Assembly (NCBI RefSeq): GCF_015832195.1
Contig: NC_052017.1
Location: forward strand, 82,275,801-82,339,800
DNA length: 64,000 nucleotides
Direction of reading: 5' to 3'
DNA from: Motacilla alba alba
Lineage: Eukaryota; Chordata; Aves; Passeriformes; Motacillidae
Part shown: positions 1 through 11,150 of the stretch, piece by piece
How positions within the stretch are numbered: position 1 is the first letter of the stretch
How the letters are laid out: the number at the start of each line of letters is the position of its first letter
Position numbers and translations under genes: made by a program
The notes under the pieces: generated by a model
Told to the model about the DNA's origin: nothing
The model's database searches: none
The model's input: the letters and a program-made list of their open reading frames with translations, nothing else

Positions 1-2351
1 GGGTAAAACAAAAAGCCATATAAAATATGTATTAGGCAACATTTCTTTTGATCAGTATTGAGAACAAAACCCAACATACCATTATAGGATACTATGCATA
101 TGACCACAGAATTGGATCAAGGAACAGGAAACAACCAAACAAGCAAAAAAACCCCAAACAAAACCTGACCACTTGCACTACTAAAAATACTCTATTTTGA
201 AATTTTAACCATTTTTCCATTGAATGCTGAATTACTGCAGGTAAAACTAGTTCTGTAAGAACTTAACCATTTCACTGAAAGAGTTTTCTAGGATTTAGGA
301 TGCTGTCTGTGGTCAAAATTTAAAGAGAAAAGCAGCTGAATTACATGAACATATTCTTTGTATATGGAATAACCAAGTTTGAATCTGTGGCGTCTGCTCT
401 CAATAAAGGAAGGAATTAAAACTGAGACTCTTATCTCTTACATGTACTTACATGTTGCAGATGGAATTGTTGTCCTTTTTTATTAGCTATTTAAGAATGT
501 AGTCATTAGTCTTTGGAAAAAAATTAAGCTTTGGAAAAAGGTAGTTTTGACAGGGGGAGAAGGTTGAAATATTTTTCATAAGGAGTCAGTTTGATCGTAA
601 TGCAAAATGAGGGAGCAAATTTTATAAAGCTGCAAAAATATCAGCCTCTCTCTCCTAGAAAATCTTGAGGTATATTCTCCAATTAATTTATCACATTTTC
701 CTCATATTCAACTTTTTTCAGCTCTTTTATAACATATTAAATATTAAATGGGAATTTTCTGGATTAAGTTGTTAGATTTAAGTTGTTGATTTAATTTTGC
801 TATGAATTGTTTAAAGCTACAAAAGTCTATCTTAGCACCATTGGGTCAGTAACATTTTTAGACAAAACAGGTTATTACTATATTAAATACTGTGCCTTAT
901 TAACAATGCCAGTATTTAAAGATTTAAGAAATTTAAAATAACAGAAATTACATTTCTTCATTGTATAATAACTTCTTTACAAATGCAAAAATAAAATAAA
1001 CATGATGCCTGCCTGAGCAATACAAGAGATCATTGTTCTGTTCTATTCTATTTATTTTATTCTACTTTAACTGAATGCATAAAGACTACTGGCAAATATG
1101 ACAAACAAGACATTTAAGTATAAACTGTGTGGGAATCTATGATCACTGCAGAGGAGTTTGTTATAAAAAAAAAAGAGAAGAGTTGAATTTAATGTGTGCA
1201 TTACAAATGGAAAAAAAATATACATCAGAAGCATACTGTTGGTACTTGTGACATGCTGAGCAGCTGGTCTGTAATACAAAATTCAGGCATGAGTCATAAC
1301 AGTTAAAACCAAAGCTATATGACATTTAACCCTATTATCAAAATCCTAGTTTCATCCTAAGTTTTATTGTAGTCACTCTTGGATGGTTTTTTGGTTTTTT
1401 TTTTTACAAAATCTAATTTGGCTCCACTGCTAAAACTTTTTCAAACTCACTGATTTTTCAAGAGATTTAAATTTACATTGAAAGTTGATTTTCCACCAAG
1501 ATTCTTGTATTTTAAATCATTGTTGTGAAATACAATGGTTAGATGAGCTAAGCATTACTTGTTTGATAACAAGATATAAGTATCTTTATTAGGATACAGT
1601 TTGTTTCTTGTACTATGAGAAAAATGAAATTTTAGCTCATTTAAGTTCATGAAGATGGACTTTTATTTATTTCATTTAATAAAATAAAAAGAGAAATAGC
1701 AATGCAATTCTTTACAAAGGCTCTGTGTGCAAACCTCTGAACGTTACTTTACATAATCTATGCGTATGTGTAGCAAAAGTTTATAGACATGCAAATGGGT
1801 TCCTGTGAGGTGCTCTAGTCAAGAGCCAGCAGTGCAATGCTCCCTGTAAACAGCCTGGCTAGCTGTGGGTAAATGAGATGCAGAGCAATACCACAATACC
1901 ACATCACCGGGAACTGCAAGTGCTTTACCTCATGTATATTGAAGGCCATTACTCATGTCAGCTGTTCAAAACATTACAGTACAACTCTCTAAGCCTTTAC
2001 CATGCCCGAGTGAAGCGTGACAATTTCAGGCAGTGCAATAGAAGTGAGAAACTTGAACAAATCTGACTGATGGTTCACAAGATTTCAGCACGCATTGCCC
2101 TTTGTGCCATGCTCACTAATGCATCCACAGTGCAGCGCATTAATCGCATTAGGTTAGGCATCAGTCCAAATCTACTGCCTCAAAAGCTTCTTTTCACAGG
2201 AGAGCTTTGGAAAGGGGCTAATGACCTTCTTTAGCTTCATCTAGAAATATTGTCACTAGGCAAAGATTGGTATTACGTGACTATTAGCATCAGAAGTCAC
2301 TTCCTGATATTACAAATGGGGTTGGAAAAGAGATATCTCTGACTGACATAA
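1..2351. other. Unique AT-rich non-coding stretch
   Basis: No gene or recognisable transposable element is visible here. Open frames on both strands are short and of random-looking composition. A degenerate TTCTA-type simple repeat lies near 1035-1064 and a T-rich run near 1388-1406. The stretch ends at the 3' terminus of a minus-strand CR1 copy. Confidence 0.7.
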
Positions 2352-2525
2352 AATCATAGCATCATAGAATGGTTTGGGTGGAAATGGACCCTGAAGGTTA
2401 TTTAGGGATACCTCCCACTAGACTATTGGAGGTTGCTCAAACCTCCATCCAGCCTGGCCTTGAACACTTCCAGGCATGGGATATCCACGGCTTCTCTGAG
2501 AAACCTGTTTCATTCCCCTCATGAC
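2352..2525 (-). mobile_element. CR1 LINE fragment, 3' end, minus orientation
   Basis: Read on the plus strand, the copy opens with ATCATAGCATCATAGAATGG, the reverse complement of the CR1 3' terminus and its short ATTCTATG-type repeats. The typical 3' region follows: a variant of TTGGAAGGGACC, then CCCACTAGA, GGTTGCTCAA and GAACACTTCCAGG. Similarity fades after about 2525, as expected of a 5'-truncated CR1. There is no poly(A) tail, which is normal for this family. The divergence from the usual consensus words suggests an old insertion. No coding part remains. Open frames running across it on both strands are coincidental. Confidence 0.93.
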
Positions 2526-3185
2526 CAAAGGCAGCTTACTCAGCCTGGTCTCTAGTACTTCTGTGCTTCTGTGGCGCCTCACTGTCCCAAAAGCACCGTC
2601 CCAGGGTGTCCTTCCTGGACTGGAGAGACTGGGAGGGGACAGAGGAGGCAAGATGCGGTCACCAAAGTGCCAGATAAGAGGAAAATATTTTTACTCATTT
2701 TCTCGTTTTCTTGTCTTTAAAGTTATTCATTGTGTAATTATGAAAAGAACTCCTAACGATGCAGCTAGGAGGTATCTTGGTGCTGAAGGCCGGACATTGG
2801 GGCTGCAGTGCCAGCATGACACAAGGAGCCTGTTGGGATGCTTTGGAAGTGAGTGCCTTCAAAAATAATGACAGCTGAGCTCTAGGACAAACAGGAACTG
2901 CTGCACATTGCCAAGAGGTATCTTCTAGGGATAGTTCAAGGGGGAGTTATGGGAGGCCACCAGTGTTGATTACTCCTGCAGGCTTGTTACTAGACTAGCT
3001 ACTGTCCTAATCTAGTTTGACAGCTGAGGTGTGCCCATCTCCATTTCAATCAACCTCTTCCCTCTCAACTTGTGTTTCACACAGATTGTGCTTTCAGGAT
3101 TTTCATGATGAAGCTTTCCTGCAGAGACATAAGACTATCAGTTAATTCAGGAGACTTTGGAGTCCTTCACAAATATTATTTATAA
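2526..3185. other. Non-coding stretch between CR1 fragment and open frame
   Basis: This segment is somewhat richer in G+C than its surroundings near 2560-2660. A 115-codon ATG frame (2521-2868) begins at the end of the CR1 copy and runs through it. Because it is partly repeat-derived and has no recognisable domain, I do not call it a gene. Confidence 0.5.
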
Positions 3186-3737
3186 AGCAAAATACTTTTG
3201 CTCCTTGCATGGATTACATACAGCTCAGATTTTTTGTCCTGCACAGACAAAATCTCATTTAGGTGGCTGTCTTCCCATCTTCAGACATTTCCCTCAGACT
3301 ATGAACTGGCTGTGGAAGGGAAGGAGGGAAATCAGTACATTTGTTGTCCTAATGATCAACTACAAGAGGCATCAGTGTGTACGTCTGCCCTGTCCCCTGA
3401 AAAGAGCGCAAATGAAGGACTTGGATTTGTGTCTAAGATTGTTCAAATCCCAGGAGTGAAGAACAGCTTTCTTCCTAAGTCCACCTGTAAGAATCTCTTA
3501 AAATTGCATTCTGCCTTCGGCATCCCAAAGGAGGTAGTGTATCAGCCATATATTACTAGTCTGCTATTGCAAAATGCCTTTCTCATCCAAACACCACCCC
3601 TGTTTGTGAAGGAAAAAAAAAGTCTCATAGGAATTAAACTCACAGAACAATATTGTCTTCCACCTTCTTCCCCCCTGGCTGAAAGGAAATCTAACTGTGA
3701 CAAAAGTCCCAGGTGCTGCTCCCCCTCACTCTGTTGA
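3186..3737 (+). other. Long open frame without any ATG; probably not a gene
   Basis: The frame runs free of stops from after TAA at 3183-3185 to TGA at 3735-3737, about 183 codons. It is the longest open frame in the window. It contains no methionine codon, so it cannot be a stand-alone eukaryotic ORF. It could only be coding as part of an exon. Pyrimidine-rich tracts ending in CAG occur inside it, near 3286 and 3298, but I cannot define a convincing exon. The predicted peptide has no repeat, signal peptide, membrane segment or motif that I know. In a 64-kb six-frame search a chance frame of this length is uncommon but not surprising. I read it as chance or as a decayed remnant. Confidence 0.3.
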
Positions 3738-6580
3738 TCAAAATCAGCCTTGTAAATACAAAGTTGTCAGTCCAATACATTTAATATTTCAATATGGATT
3801 GTGTTATAATTTTGTGGCTGAATGCCAAAGTTTAGTCTAAGGAAACCAGAGTAATAATTTTGATTTCACAGAAAGGGTAGCATATTGGAAATATTCCTAA
3901 CTAGACTTTGATTTATGCCACTGGCAATGTTATCTTTTCCAGCACTGAGTTATTAGCAAACAGTTAGTGGTTAAAAAATGGCCTGAAACCAGACAGCTAA
4001 ATCCATTCATTAACTATATTTATATATTTCTGAGATGTCAACAACAATTGTCAGTAACAATGTAAAGAGAACGATAGTTTGGTTCCTAGAATGTTTCAGG
4101 CAATGCCGTTTTCTTGATGAATATGCATCTCCACTTGATTTGAATGGTAGATTTTATCGAGGTCTTGCATTCATTTTTCTCACAGCATGGCTTCTAAATT
4201 TGAGAGAAAGAAAAATAATTTTTTTTCTGCATTTTCCTGAAGTTTTGAATGATAATCATTGTTTAATATGTAATGCCCAAAAACAAGTGCTGGACTTAAT
4301 GCTGTCTTTGCTCATTATACTTCACGACTCATCTTTAGTCCTCAAAATATTTGTCTTGCCAAAAAAAATCTCTTTCTCATAATAAGGAGGAAGAAGCAAC
4401 CGAACTATTAAATGAATTCAAGGAAATTTCTAAGTAGACTTGCTCACCTTCTGAAGGGATGACAAGACTAGAAGGATAATGTAGGTCTAATTTCCAGCTT
4501 AAATGGAAAAGAGGGATGGAAGCATGGTGCAAATTGTAAAAAGTTGTCAGCAAAAGCAGGAATTGTGTCTGTGGGGGGATGAGGGATGTACACAGTGCAC
4601 GGGAAGATAGCTTTTATAGACATGAAGTAGTTACATAATATGATGAAATGCAGAGAGGCAGAGCTCTAGGGCACAATCATTCTCTACTAGCAAAATGCTC
4701 ATTCATGCAAAAGACATTTCCAAACAACAAATTAACCCAACAGGAATAGAAATTGCAGCTATAAAGAAAAAAATGCCATACTCAGCATTAAGGTTATTCT
4801 GACTGATAACTCTGTGTGTGAGGAGTTTTTTCTTCAGCTCCCCATTCCACATCCATTAAGCAAAGTAAGCAATACAACCTTAAACGAGGTGCAGGAAAAT
4901 GTTGGGGAGATGTGTCCCTGTAAAATTTTGTCTTTTTGTACTTTTAACCTTTTTTCCTAAAGGAGTATGTTTATTGTGGTAGTGCTGAGAGGATGTCCAT
5001 TAGACTGTTCCATGAATGTTCCCTCTCTTTCCAAAAACCTTGGGACCTATTTGCTATTTTTTATCAAATTTGAAGAAAGGTCAGAAATCTAACAACTCTC
5101 TGCAAATTTGTGCAGAAAAAACTTGCTCTTCTACAGGGCAGGAGATAGGTAGAACTCACAGGTGATACTGGTGCTTAACATAAGTCAACTTAATCGTAAC
5201 ATTTTGTGATTTTATATACCAAATTAAACACATCTTTAATTTCTTGTAATATATATCCTCTGTGCACACCATTGAGGTGGTCTAGGTTGCTTGAGGGCAA
5301 GGATGTTCAGTATGATTTTGAGAGGAGAAAAATGAAGAATCTTCTATTAAGGAGTGATCTTACTGAAGTGGCTAGTGCTGGGTGCTCCTTTTTGAAGAAT
5401 TTGCATTCATTACTGTTTCCAAGGCCAAAAGGAAATCTGGTGCAGGTATATGGACCAACAGGCAGAAATTTATGAGATGGAGCAGAGATGCTGATGTCAA
5501 AACTGATGCTGTTTATCAAACATATTTTCAATGACAGAAAAGTAGTAGTCCTTCAGCAGCACCTTCTAGACATCAAAAAAAGTCCCTTCAAAAACTGTTT
5601 CTCTTTCCCTAATTGTATTTACTGTCCTTCTTGTTTTCATGTGTCAAACAGTGTCTGTTCTTAGCTTTGGCTGACTACCTTCAAGTCTTTAAATATTTCC
5701 ACAAAGCTTTATTTACCACGCTCTTTGATCCTGTGTGTACTCTAAGGGATGCTTCATAAGTTCCATTTAATTTCATATTTTCTCTCAATTTCCATCTCAT
5801 CTGTTGAAGTACTGACACCATTTCACAGTAGTTACTTTTATTAATAATTAATTGATTAAGTAGTGTATAAAAATTAATCATTTGTGGTAATGCACAGCTA
5901 TAACATTGCAGTTACGTGTTTCCCAATTTATTTATAAAAATTTTAGCATAAGAAAATGTCAGTCATCTAATGAAAATGAGAGGAGAAGCAAAGTATTTTA
6001 TGTCTATAAAAGGTACATTCTCTTTTCCAGTATCAGCATGTACTGGGCTAATTTCCATCTCTTGTTTCTGTATCAGCATATTCTATCTTTATCAAATCAC
6101 AACCCTGTGGTAAAGGTGAAAAACCAAGGAAGTTTTTCTATGTATGAATCTCATTAAGAAGTTTGAGGTTCACAGAAAGCCATAAAGACTGTCCTGAAAG
6201 TTCTTAGGAAAAACAAAAAGTACAAATTCAGAACTGTATTCGTTGTACATGTTGATAAAATCTGAGACTGCATTATAGCCGGAGTATAGAGCAATGGAAC
6301 AAGTTCATCTCACTATAAAAACAAATGGTGGTTAGAAATATAGCCTGTAATAAGAGCCTTAGGTCTAATAACCTGATAAAATGCTATGGCATACAGAGCT
6401 TAGAAATGCTTTGTTTTTATTACGACTTTGTCATTTTACTTACATTATTGCTTACTTGTTTTCAAACTGAATCTGGTTTCTATACCCCAAATATATGCAA
6501 AATAAGGAAATTTCATGATTAAATGAATAATAGCCTTCATCTCCCTTCCTATAGATTTCCTTCAAATTACTCACTTTCTA
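3738..6580. other. Unique non-coding stretch
   Basis: No gene, RNA gene or recognisable repeat is visible. Short open frames such as 4035-4382 (115 codons) have no domain-like features. The DNA is AT-rich with short A and T runs only. Confidence 0.65.
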
Positions 6581-6839
6581 AATGCTCTGGGTAGACTTTA
6601 GTAACATGTCCTGGCTCATAACTGTAATAATCACTGAAATAACATGTGGTGATGCACTAGTTTATGAAAGGTTTGATATTAAGAGTTCTTCTGGAAATGA
6701 ATACAGAAAGCTGGATGATTTGCAGCAACCAGCAGAAGGCTCATCTTCTGATGTTGCAAGAGAGGGCAAGAAACACTGCAGAAGGTTAGTGAAAGATGAA
6801 ACTGCTGGTTCTATCCAATTTATTGAAAACAATAGATAG
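6581..6839 (+). other. Short hydrophilic open frame of uncertain meaning
   Basis: An 85-codon frame ends at TAG near 6837-6839. Its second half, about 60 residues, is rich in Ser, Lys, Glu, Asp and Arg and looks superficially protein-like. The plus strand here is A-rich, however, and A-rich DNA gives such residues by chance. The first in-frame ATG is a few codons in. I see no convincing splice junction, promoter or known motif. I list it only so that a homology search can settle it. Confidence 0.15.
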
Positions 6840-7949
6840 CTTGAAGCCAACAAATCTAAAATTTCTAATGCACTCATACTTCTGAACTGCTTGGAGGAGC
6901 AGCACCTTAGTGGGTAATTTTTGTAGGTGAAGTTGTTCATGCATCTGGTAGTACAGATTAAATTTTGGTTACAACATGTAGACACTTCTTAACAGTCTTA
7001 AATTTGCTAACGAAATTTAACCTATTTTTTTCTGAAGGAAAATATTTCAGTATTACTTTGCCATTACAGAAATTTATAGTATCAAACTGTGCACATTTTA
7101 AAAATTATTTTTCCAGTCAGATTCAACTGATTCTCATTAATATGGATATTACATCAGTGTAACAGATTTTACAGTCCTGGATAACCTCTGTAACAACAAG
7201 ACACCGCGACCAGACTGGCTGAAAATGGGTGTTGGAACATTCCCCTTTCATTTGAGAAGCAGCCAAAAGTCTTATTTTTTTAACATAACAAACATATAGA
7301 GAGGCTCAAGGGATTAAATAAATTTTTGGTGATAGTGACCAAACAAATAAACTTCCAAAGCACTATATTTGCTTTCTGATAGTTTACATTTCGCTTTTCC
7401 GCCATGCAAAATCTTTTCAGTCATCTCTTTTAGCTCTGTAGTTTATGTCATATTTCATAAATGCATTCTGTGCATAATTAAACCAGAACTGAAATTCAAA
7501 GTCATAATGAATTTAACATTAATTTTGACGCTGGCTTATACAGAGACAAGATTTCATCTGGAGTAAAAGGAGGGATTTCTCAATAACTGAACATGCAGAA
7601 AAGAATATTTTGCAGATGAATCAGATAACAGGATCTGTTTAGGAGATGCTGAAACAAATTCAAGAGAATAAACAATAAACTCTGCAGATGTAGCAATTAG
7701 TGGTTCTGAGAAGCCTCTAACTGTTACTATGGTAATAATAATTTTTTTGGCACTGAACATGATATATTATCATCAATTTTAAATGCCAGTACAAGTCCCT
7801 TGTGGTAGTTTAGGAGTATAATCTGCATTCTTTGACAAGGGTTTGCAATTAACTTTTACTGAGGGCATTGAGTGCTTTGTTGTAGAACTGGTAATTTTAC
7901 TGAAGTCTGATCAGTAGGAAGAAAGATGCTACCTTCTAGCTTTTCCAGG

Positions 7950-7977
7950 TTTAGTTCTGCATCTTTAGTTCTGCATC
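7950..7977 (+). repeat. Exact 14-bp tandem duplication, two copies
   Basis: The unit TTTAGTTCTGCATC occurs twice head to tail, at 7950-7963 and 7964-7977, with no mismatch. This is a typical replication-slippage duplication. Perfect identity suggests it is fairly recent. Confidence 0.95.
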
Positions 7978-8503
7978 TCTCTTTTCATCCATGAAATGCA
8001 GCACAAGCACCCTGCAACTGCAGTCTGACAGTTCACAGGAAAGCCAACAGAAGCATGGGAGCTTCTTCAGCAGTATAACAGCCTTTAGTACTGCTGGTGC
8101 CTCATCAGGCTGCACGCAGGCTATCTACAGACAGCACTGCCTTAAGGCAAACCCAGCCCTGACTCAGCAGAAAGCGATCTTTTCTGCACAAACCTAAAAC
8201 ACCCCTTATGATTTTGTTGTCACGGTTTAGGGCACACTCCTTCTCACTTCCTGGGATCAGCATTCCTCGATGAGTCCTGCTGCGATGGGCTTTCATTGCA
8301 GCATGTTACTTTCATGTTCCAGTTCGGCTTTCAGAGTTTTTTAGGTTTTTTTTCTCTTGAGGAGGAAAATGGAACAACACATCATAAAGAAACACAGATT
8401 TAACAGAGGATATGAACACTTGTTGGACGTTATCCATTTCACTGAGGGAGCTTACACAGCTCTAGAGATGGTCAAGTTATTGAGGGACAGCTACAGGAGG
8501 TGA

Positions 8504-8566
8504 AACAGTGATATACATAGACATACAGAGCAGTGATACACACAGTGATACAGTGATATACAGAGC
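8504..8566 (+). repeat. Imperfect short tandem repeat, CAGTGATA type
   Basis: CAGTGATA recurs four times within about 60 bases, alternating with ACATACAGAG-like and ATACACA-like words. The array is a degenerate minisatellite with units of roughly 8-16 bp and no coding meaning. Confidence 0.8.
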
Positions 8567-10855
8567 ATGCTCAACCTCTCTGATATGCAGCTGCATTTAA
8601 GAGCAGATGGGCTTTCAGGACCAAATACAGTCACAATTGCTGAAAGGACACAGGGTAAAATGAAATTTCAGCAACAATTTGAGAAGCTGGGCCGTTTAAT
8701 AAACCTCCCTTTAAAAGATGGAATGTTGCATTTTCCTGGGACCATGACACAAAAAGGCTCCAAACAAATGGGATTTCTTTTTTCCAGTGAACTTATTTAA
8801 AGATTAACAAACCTTCAAAACCAGAGTTTGGTGCATTTGGGCTGTTTAATTCTTCTTTAAGCATGTTGTTGGAAGTTCCTCAGTGTTTGTTGATGGCTAT
8901 AGCTCTCTGGCAATCTGCCAAATATATATACTGTGCAAAGGAGTCTTTGAAATTTCATAGAGTTACCTACAGTTCCTTTTTATTTAGTTATTTTTTTTGA
9001 CATCCACATGTTAGTATTTTCCCTCCCCCCAAAAATGTAGAAATTAATGTGTGATCTAATGGGGAAAAAATATATTCCACATAAATTTCTCTATCACTTG
9101 TATCTGTATCTTTGTTATCCTTTCAACCCATAAGAGTGGAATTTCAATTTCCATAACACACCTCATGATAGTATTTTATCTAATTTAATCTGGAGACAAG
9201 TGTGTAAGCTTATTAGATATATTTTTTTTCTGCACAGTATTAAAATTCAGATTTCATCCAGCTAGGCAACCAGCTCCATTTGAATACTTATCTGATCTGA
9301 TTAACCCCTCTGCACTGAGAAGTTGATGGGAAACCTTAGAAAGATTCAGAAAGGTATTTACTTCTGTTCATTTCAGCATTCATAATCTGTGAAATCACAG
9401 TCCCATTAGAATAAATGTGATTTTATTACTGACTTTAAGATTTTCCTTTACCAGAAGACAGCCATGAAGAGATGACAGGCTAAGACAGGCTAAGTCAGGC
9501 TTCTGTTCTTGACCTGAAGTATGCCTTGCATTAGAAAATAGTAATAAAAAAGGTTTTTCACTGGGCAAACCCCCATTTTTGGCCTCTGCTAAGACAGTGT
9601 TGCAAACTGCTAGTCCTTTCTAATGGTAGCAAGAGATGAGATTATATCAGAAGCATTACTTATGGGAATGTTTGGAAGTACACTCTGAACAGAAATCTTA
9701 AGGACTGTAGGAAACAGAAAAAACTAGCTACTGGAGGAAAAGACTGACCTTTTCATTATTTCTAGGAATTTTGTTCCTCCGGCCATCTCCTGCCATTCCC
9801 TGAGGGACAGAGACAAGCTTCCAGTGGCTGCACAAATACTTTCCATCAGTACAAACTGACCTTTACTCGTCACTCAGTCTGGTCATACCACCCGTTTATC
9901 CTTTGCTTCATTGCGCATATTGGATGTCAGTACTGGCCTTCTGGACAAGGCTGCTGAAAACACGGTTGAATACAAATCCTCAAATTGGGCTGAGCTGCCG
10001 GGATTTGTCATCAGGCAGGTGACCTGCCCTGTCACAGCTGGCATCATCCCCTCTCGGAGGATGTACTGGTAGGAGTGGCATCAAGGTCCTAGCCAAACAG
10101 TATTTAGGAGATCATCAGTGATTTTTTTTGCTGGAAGTGTCATGCTTTTGGCTCATATTATGTTGCAGGGTATTTCAAGTGCATAATTTATGTTTGGTAT
10201 TGGAGCCAGTGAAATTATCAACTGTGAATTATTTTATGTGAAGAATTCTGGCAACTTACATCCAAAATTTTAGCTCCATGAACACTGGTATTTCACACAA
10301 AATACCAAAATCACACAAAGCAAATGTATGTGTTTCAAGTAATTTTTTTGTTCTTTTTCTCCAGCCAATAAATTCAGTGTGTTCACGCACATATAAGTAA
10401 TCTTCCTGATTAATCAGTAGTACTTTTCTTCAAAATTGTATTGAAGTCTTTCAGTGATAAAAGGGAATTGGCATCTTCTCACTTATTTGACTGCTGGTTT
10501 GTTTTACAGGAATCTGCACATTGGGTGAGGTTTTCCAAAGTCAGTGGAAGTAATCTGAATTTCCTCTTGCACTGTCAGAGGTAAAACCACTGTTCATTTC
10601 TGTGGGAGCAGTATGCCATAATAATCTCTTTTTGTTTCTGCCTTTCACATTCTGTTATCCTAAGGTCAAATGTGGTAAAAGTTTGGTTCTCTCATAGAAA
10701 CTTGCCTTTCAGGATAATCACTTCTGAAACACAATTTAAGACTATGAAAGGTTACAAAAGACTAATGTTTTTCCCTGAAAAGCTTTCTTCATGAAAATCT
10801 TTCATATGCCAGTCCAACATAGGAAAAAGCAGGGGTTCATTAAAGGCACATAGTT

Positions 10856-11150
10856 CATAGAACCATAGAATCATGGAATATCCTGAGTTGGAAAAGTCTG
10901 GATTGTCAAAGGATCATCAAAGAACAGCTCCTAGCCCGAAGAATCACACCCTGTGCCTGAGGGTGTTGTTCAAACATTTCTTGAACTCTGTCAGGCTTGG
11001 TGCTGTGGCCACTTCCCTGGGGAGCCTGTTCCAGTAACCAACCACCCTGTGGGTGAAAAACCTTTTCCTGATATCAAATCTAAGCCTCCACTGACACAGC
11101 TTTATGCTATTTCCTTTGGTCCTGTTGCTGGTCACCAGAGAGTAGAGAAG
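10856..11150 (-). mobile_element. CR1 LINE, 3' end with polymerase C-terminal remnant
   Basis: The plus strand begins with CATAGAACCATAGAATCATG, the reverse complement of the CR1 3' terminal repeats. CR1 3' sequence follows, including CCTGTGCCTGAG, GGGGAGCCTGTTCCAGT and GGTGAAAAACCTTTTCCTG, up to GTCACCAGAGAG near 11142. This subfamily differs from most other copies in the window, which carry GGTTGCTCAAAGC and AACACTTCCAGG. On the minus strand the copy still reads as the C-terminus of CR1 ORF2. It is truncated on its 5' side, so no reverse transcriptase or endonuclease domain remains. No target-site duplication was found, as usual for CR1. Confidence 0.96.
10944..11135 (-). pseudogene. C-terminal remnant of CR1 ORF2 (reverse transcriptase polyprotein)
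   Basis: On the minus strand, 63 codons read through to a stop at 10944-10946. They match the conserved C-terminal tail that CR1 ORF2 proteins show after the reverse transcriptase domain: a charged FDIRKRFF segment, then RVVGYWNRLPREV, then a PSL...FK segment. In the intact element ORF2 supplies an endonuclease and a reverse transcriptase for target-primed insertion of CR1 RNA. Here only the last part survives. The nominal start is only the first start-like codon in the fragment, not a real initiation site. The unbroken frame in this piece suggests moderate age. I am confident of the family, and confident that the piece cannot function. Confidence 0.9.

Larger units (their letters stand above)
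6840..10855. other. Non-coding stretch with small local repeats
   Basis: No gene is recognised. Visible structure includes an exact 14-bp tandem duplication at 7950-7977, an imperfect CAGTGATA-type repeat at 8504-8566 and a GC-richer, non-repetitive patch near 9770-10110. A 68-codon ATG frame (7991-8197), rich in Ser and Gln, has no known motif and is probably chance. Confidence 0.6.

Noticed and set aside
10944..11135. Minus-strand frame as a stand-alone small gene
   Set aside because: It is the C-terminal tail of CR1 ORF2 inside a 5'-truncated LINE copy, so it is annotated as a repeat remnant.
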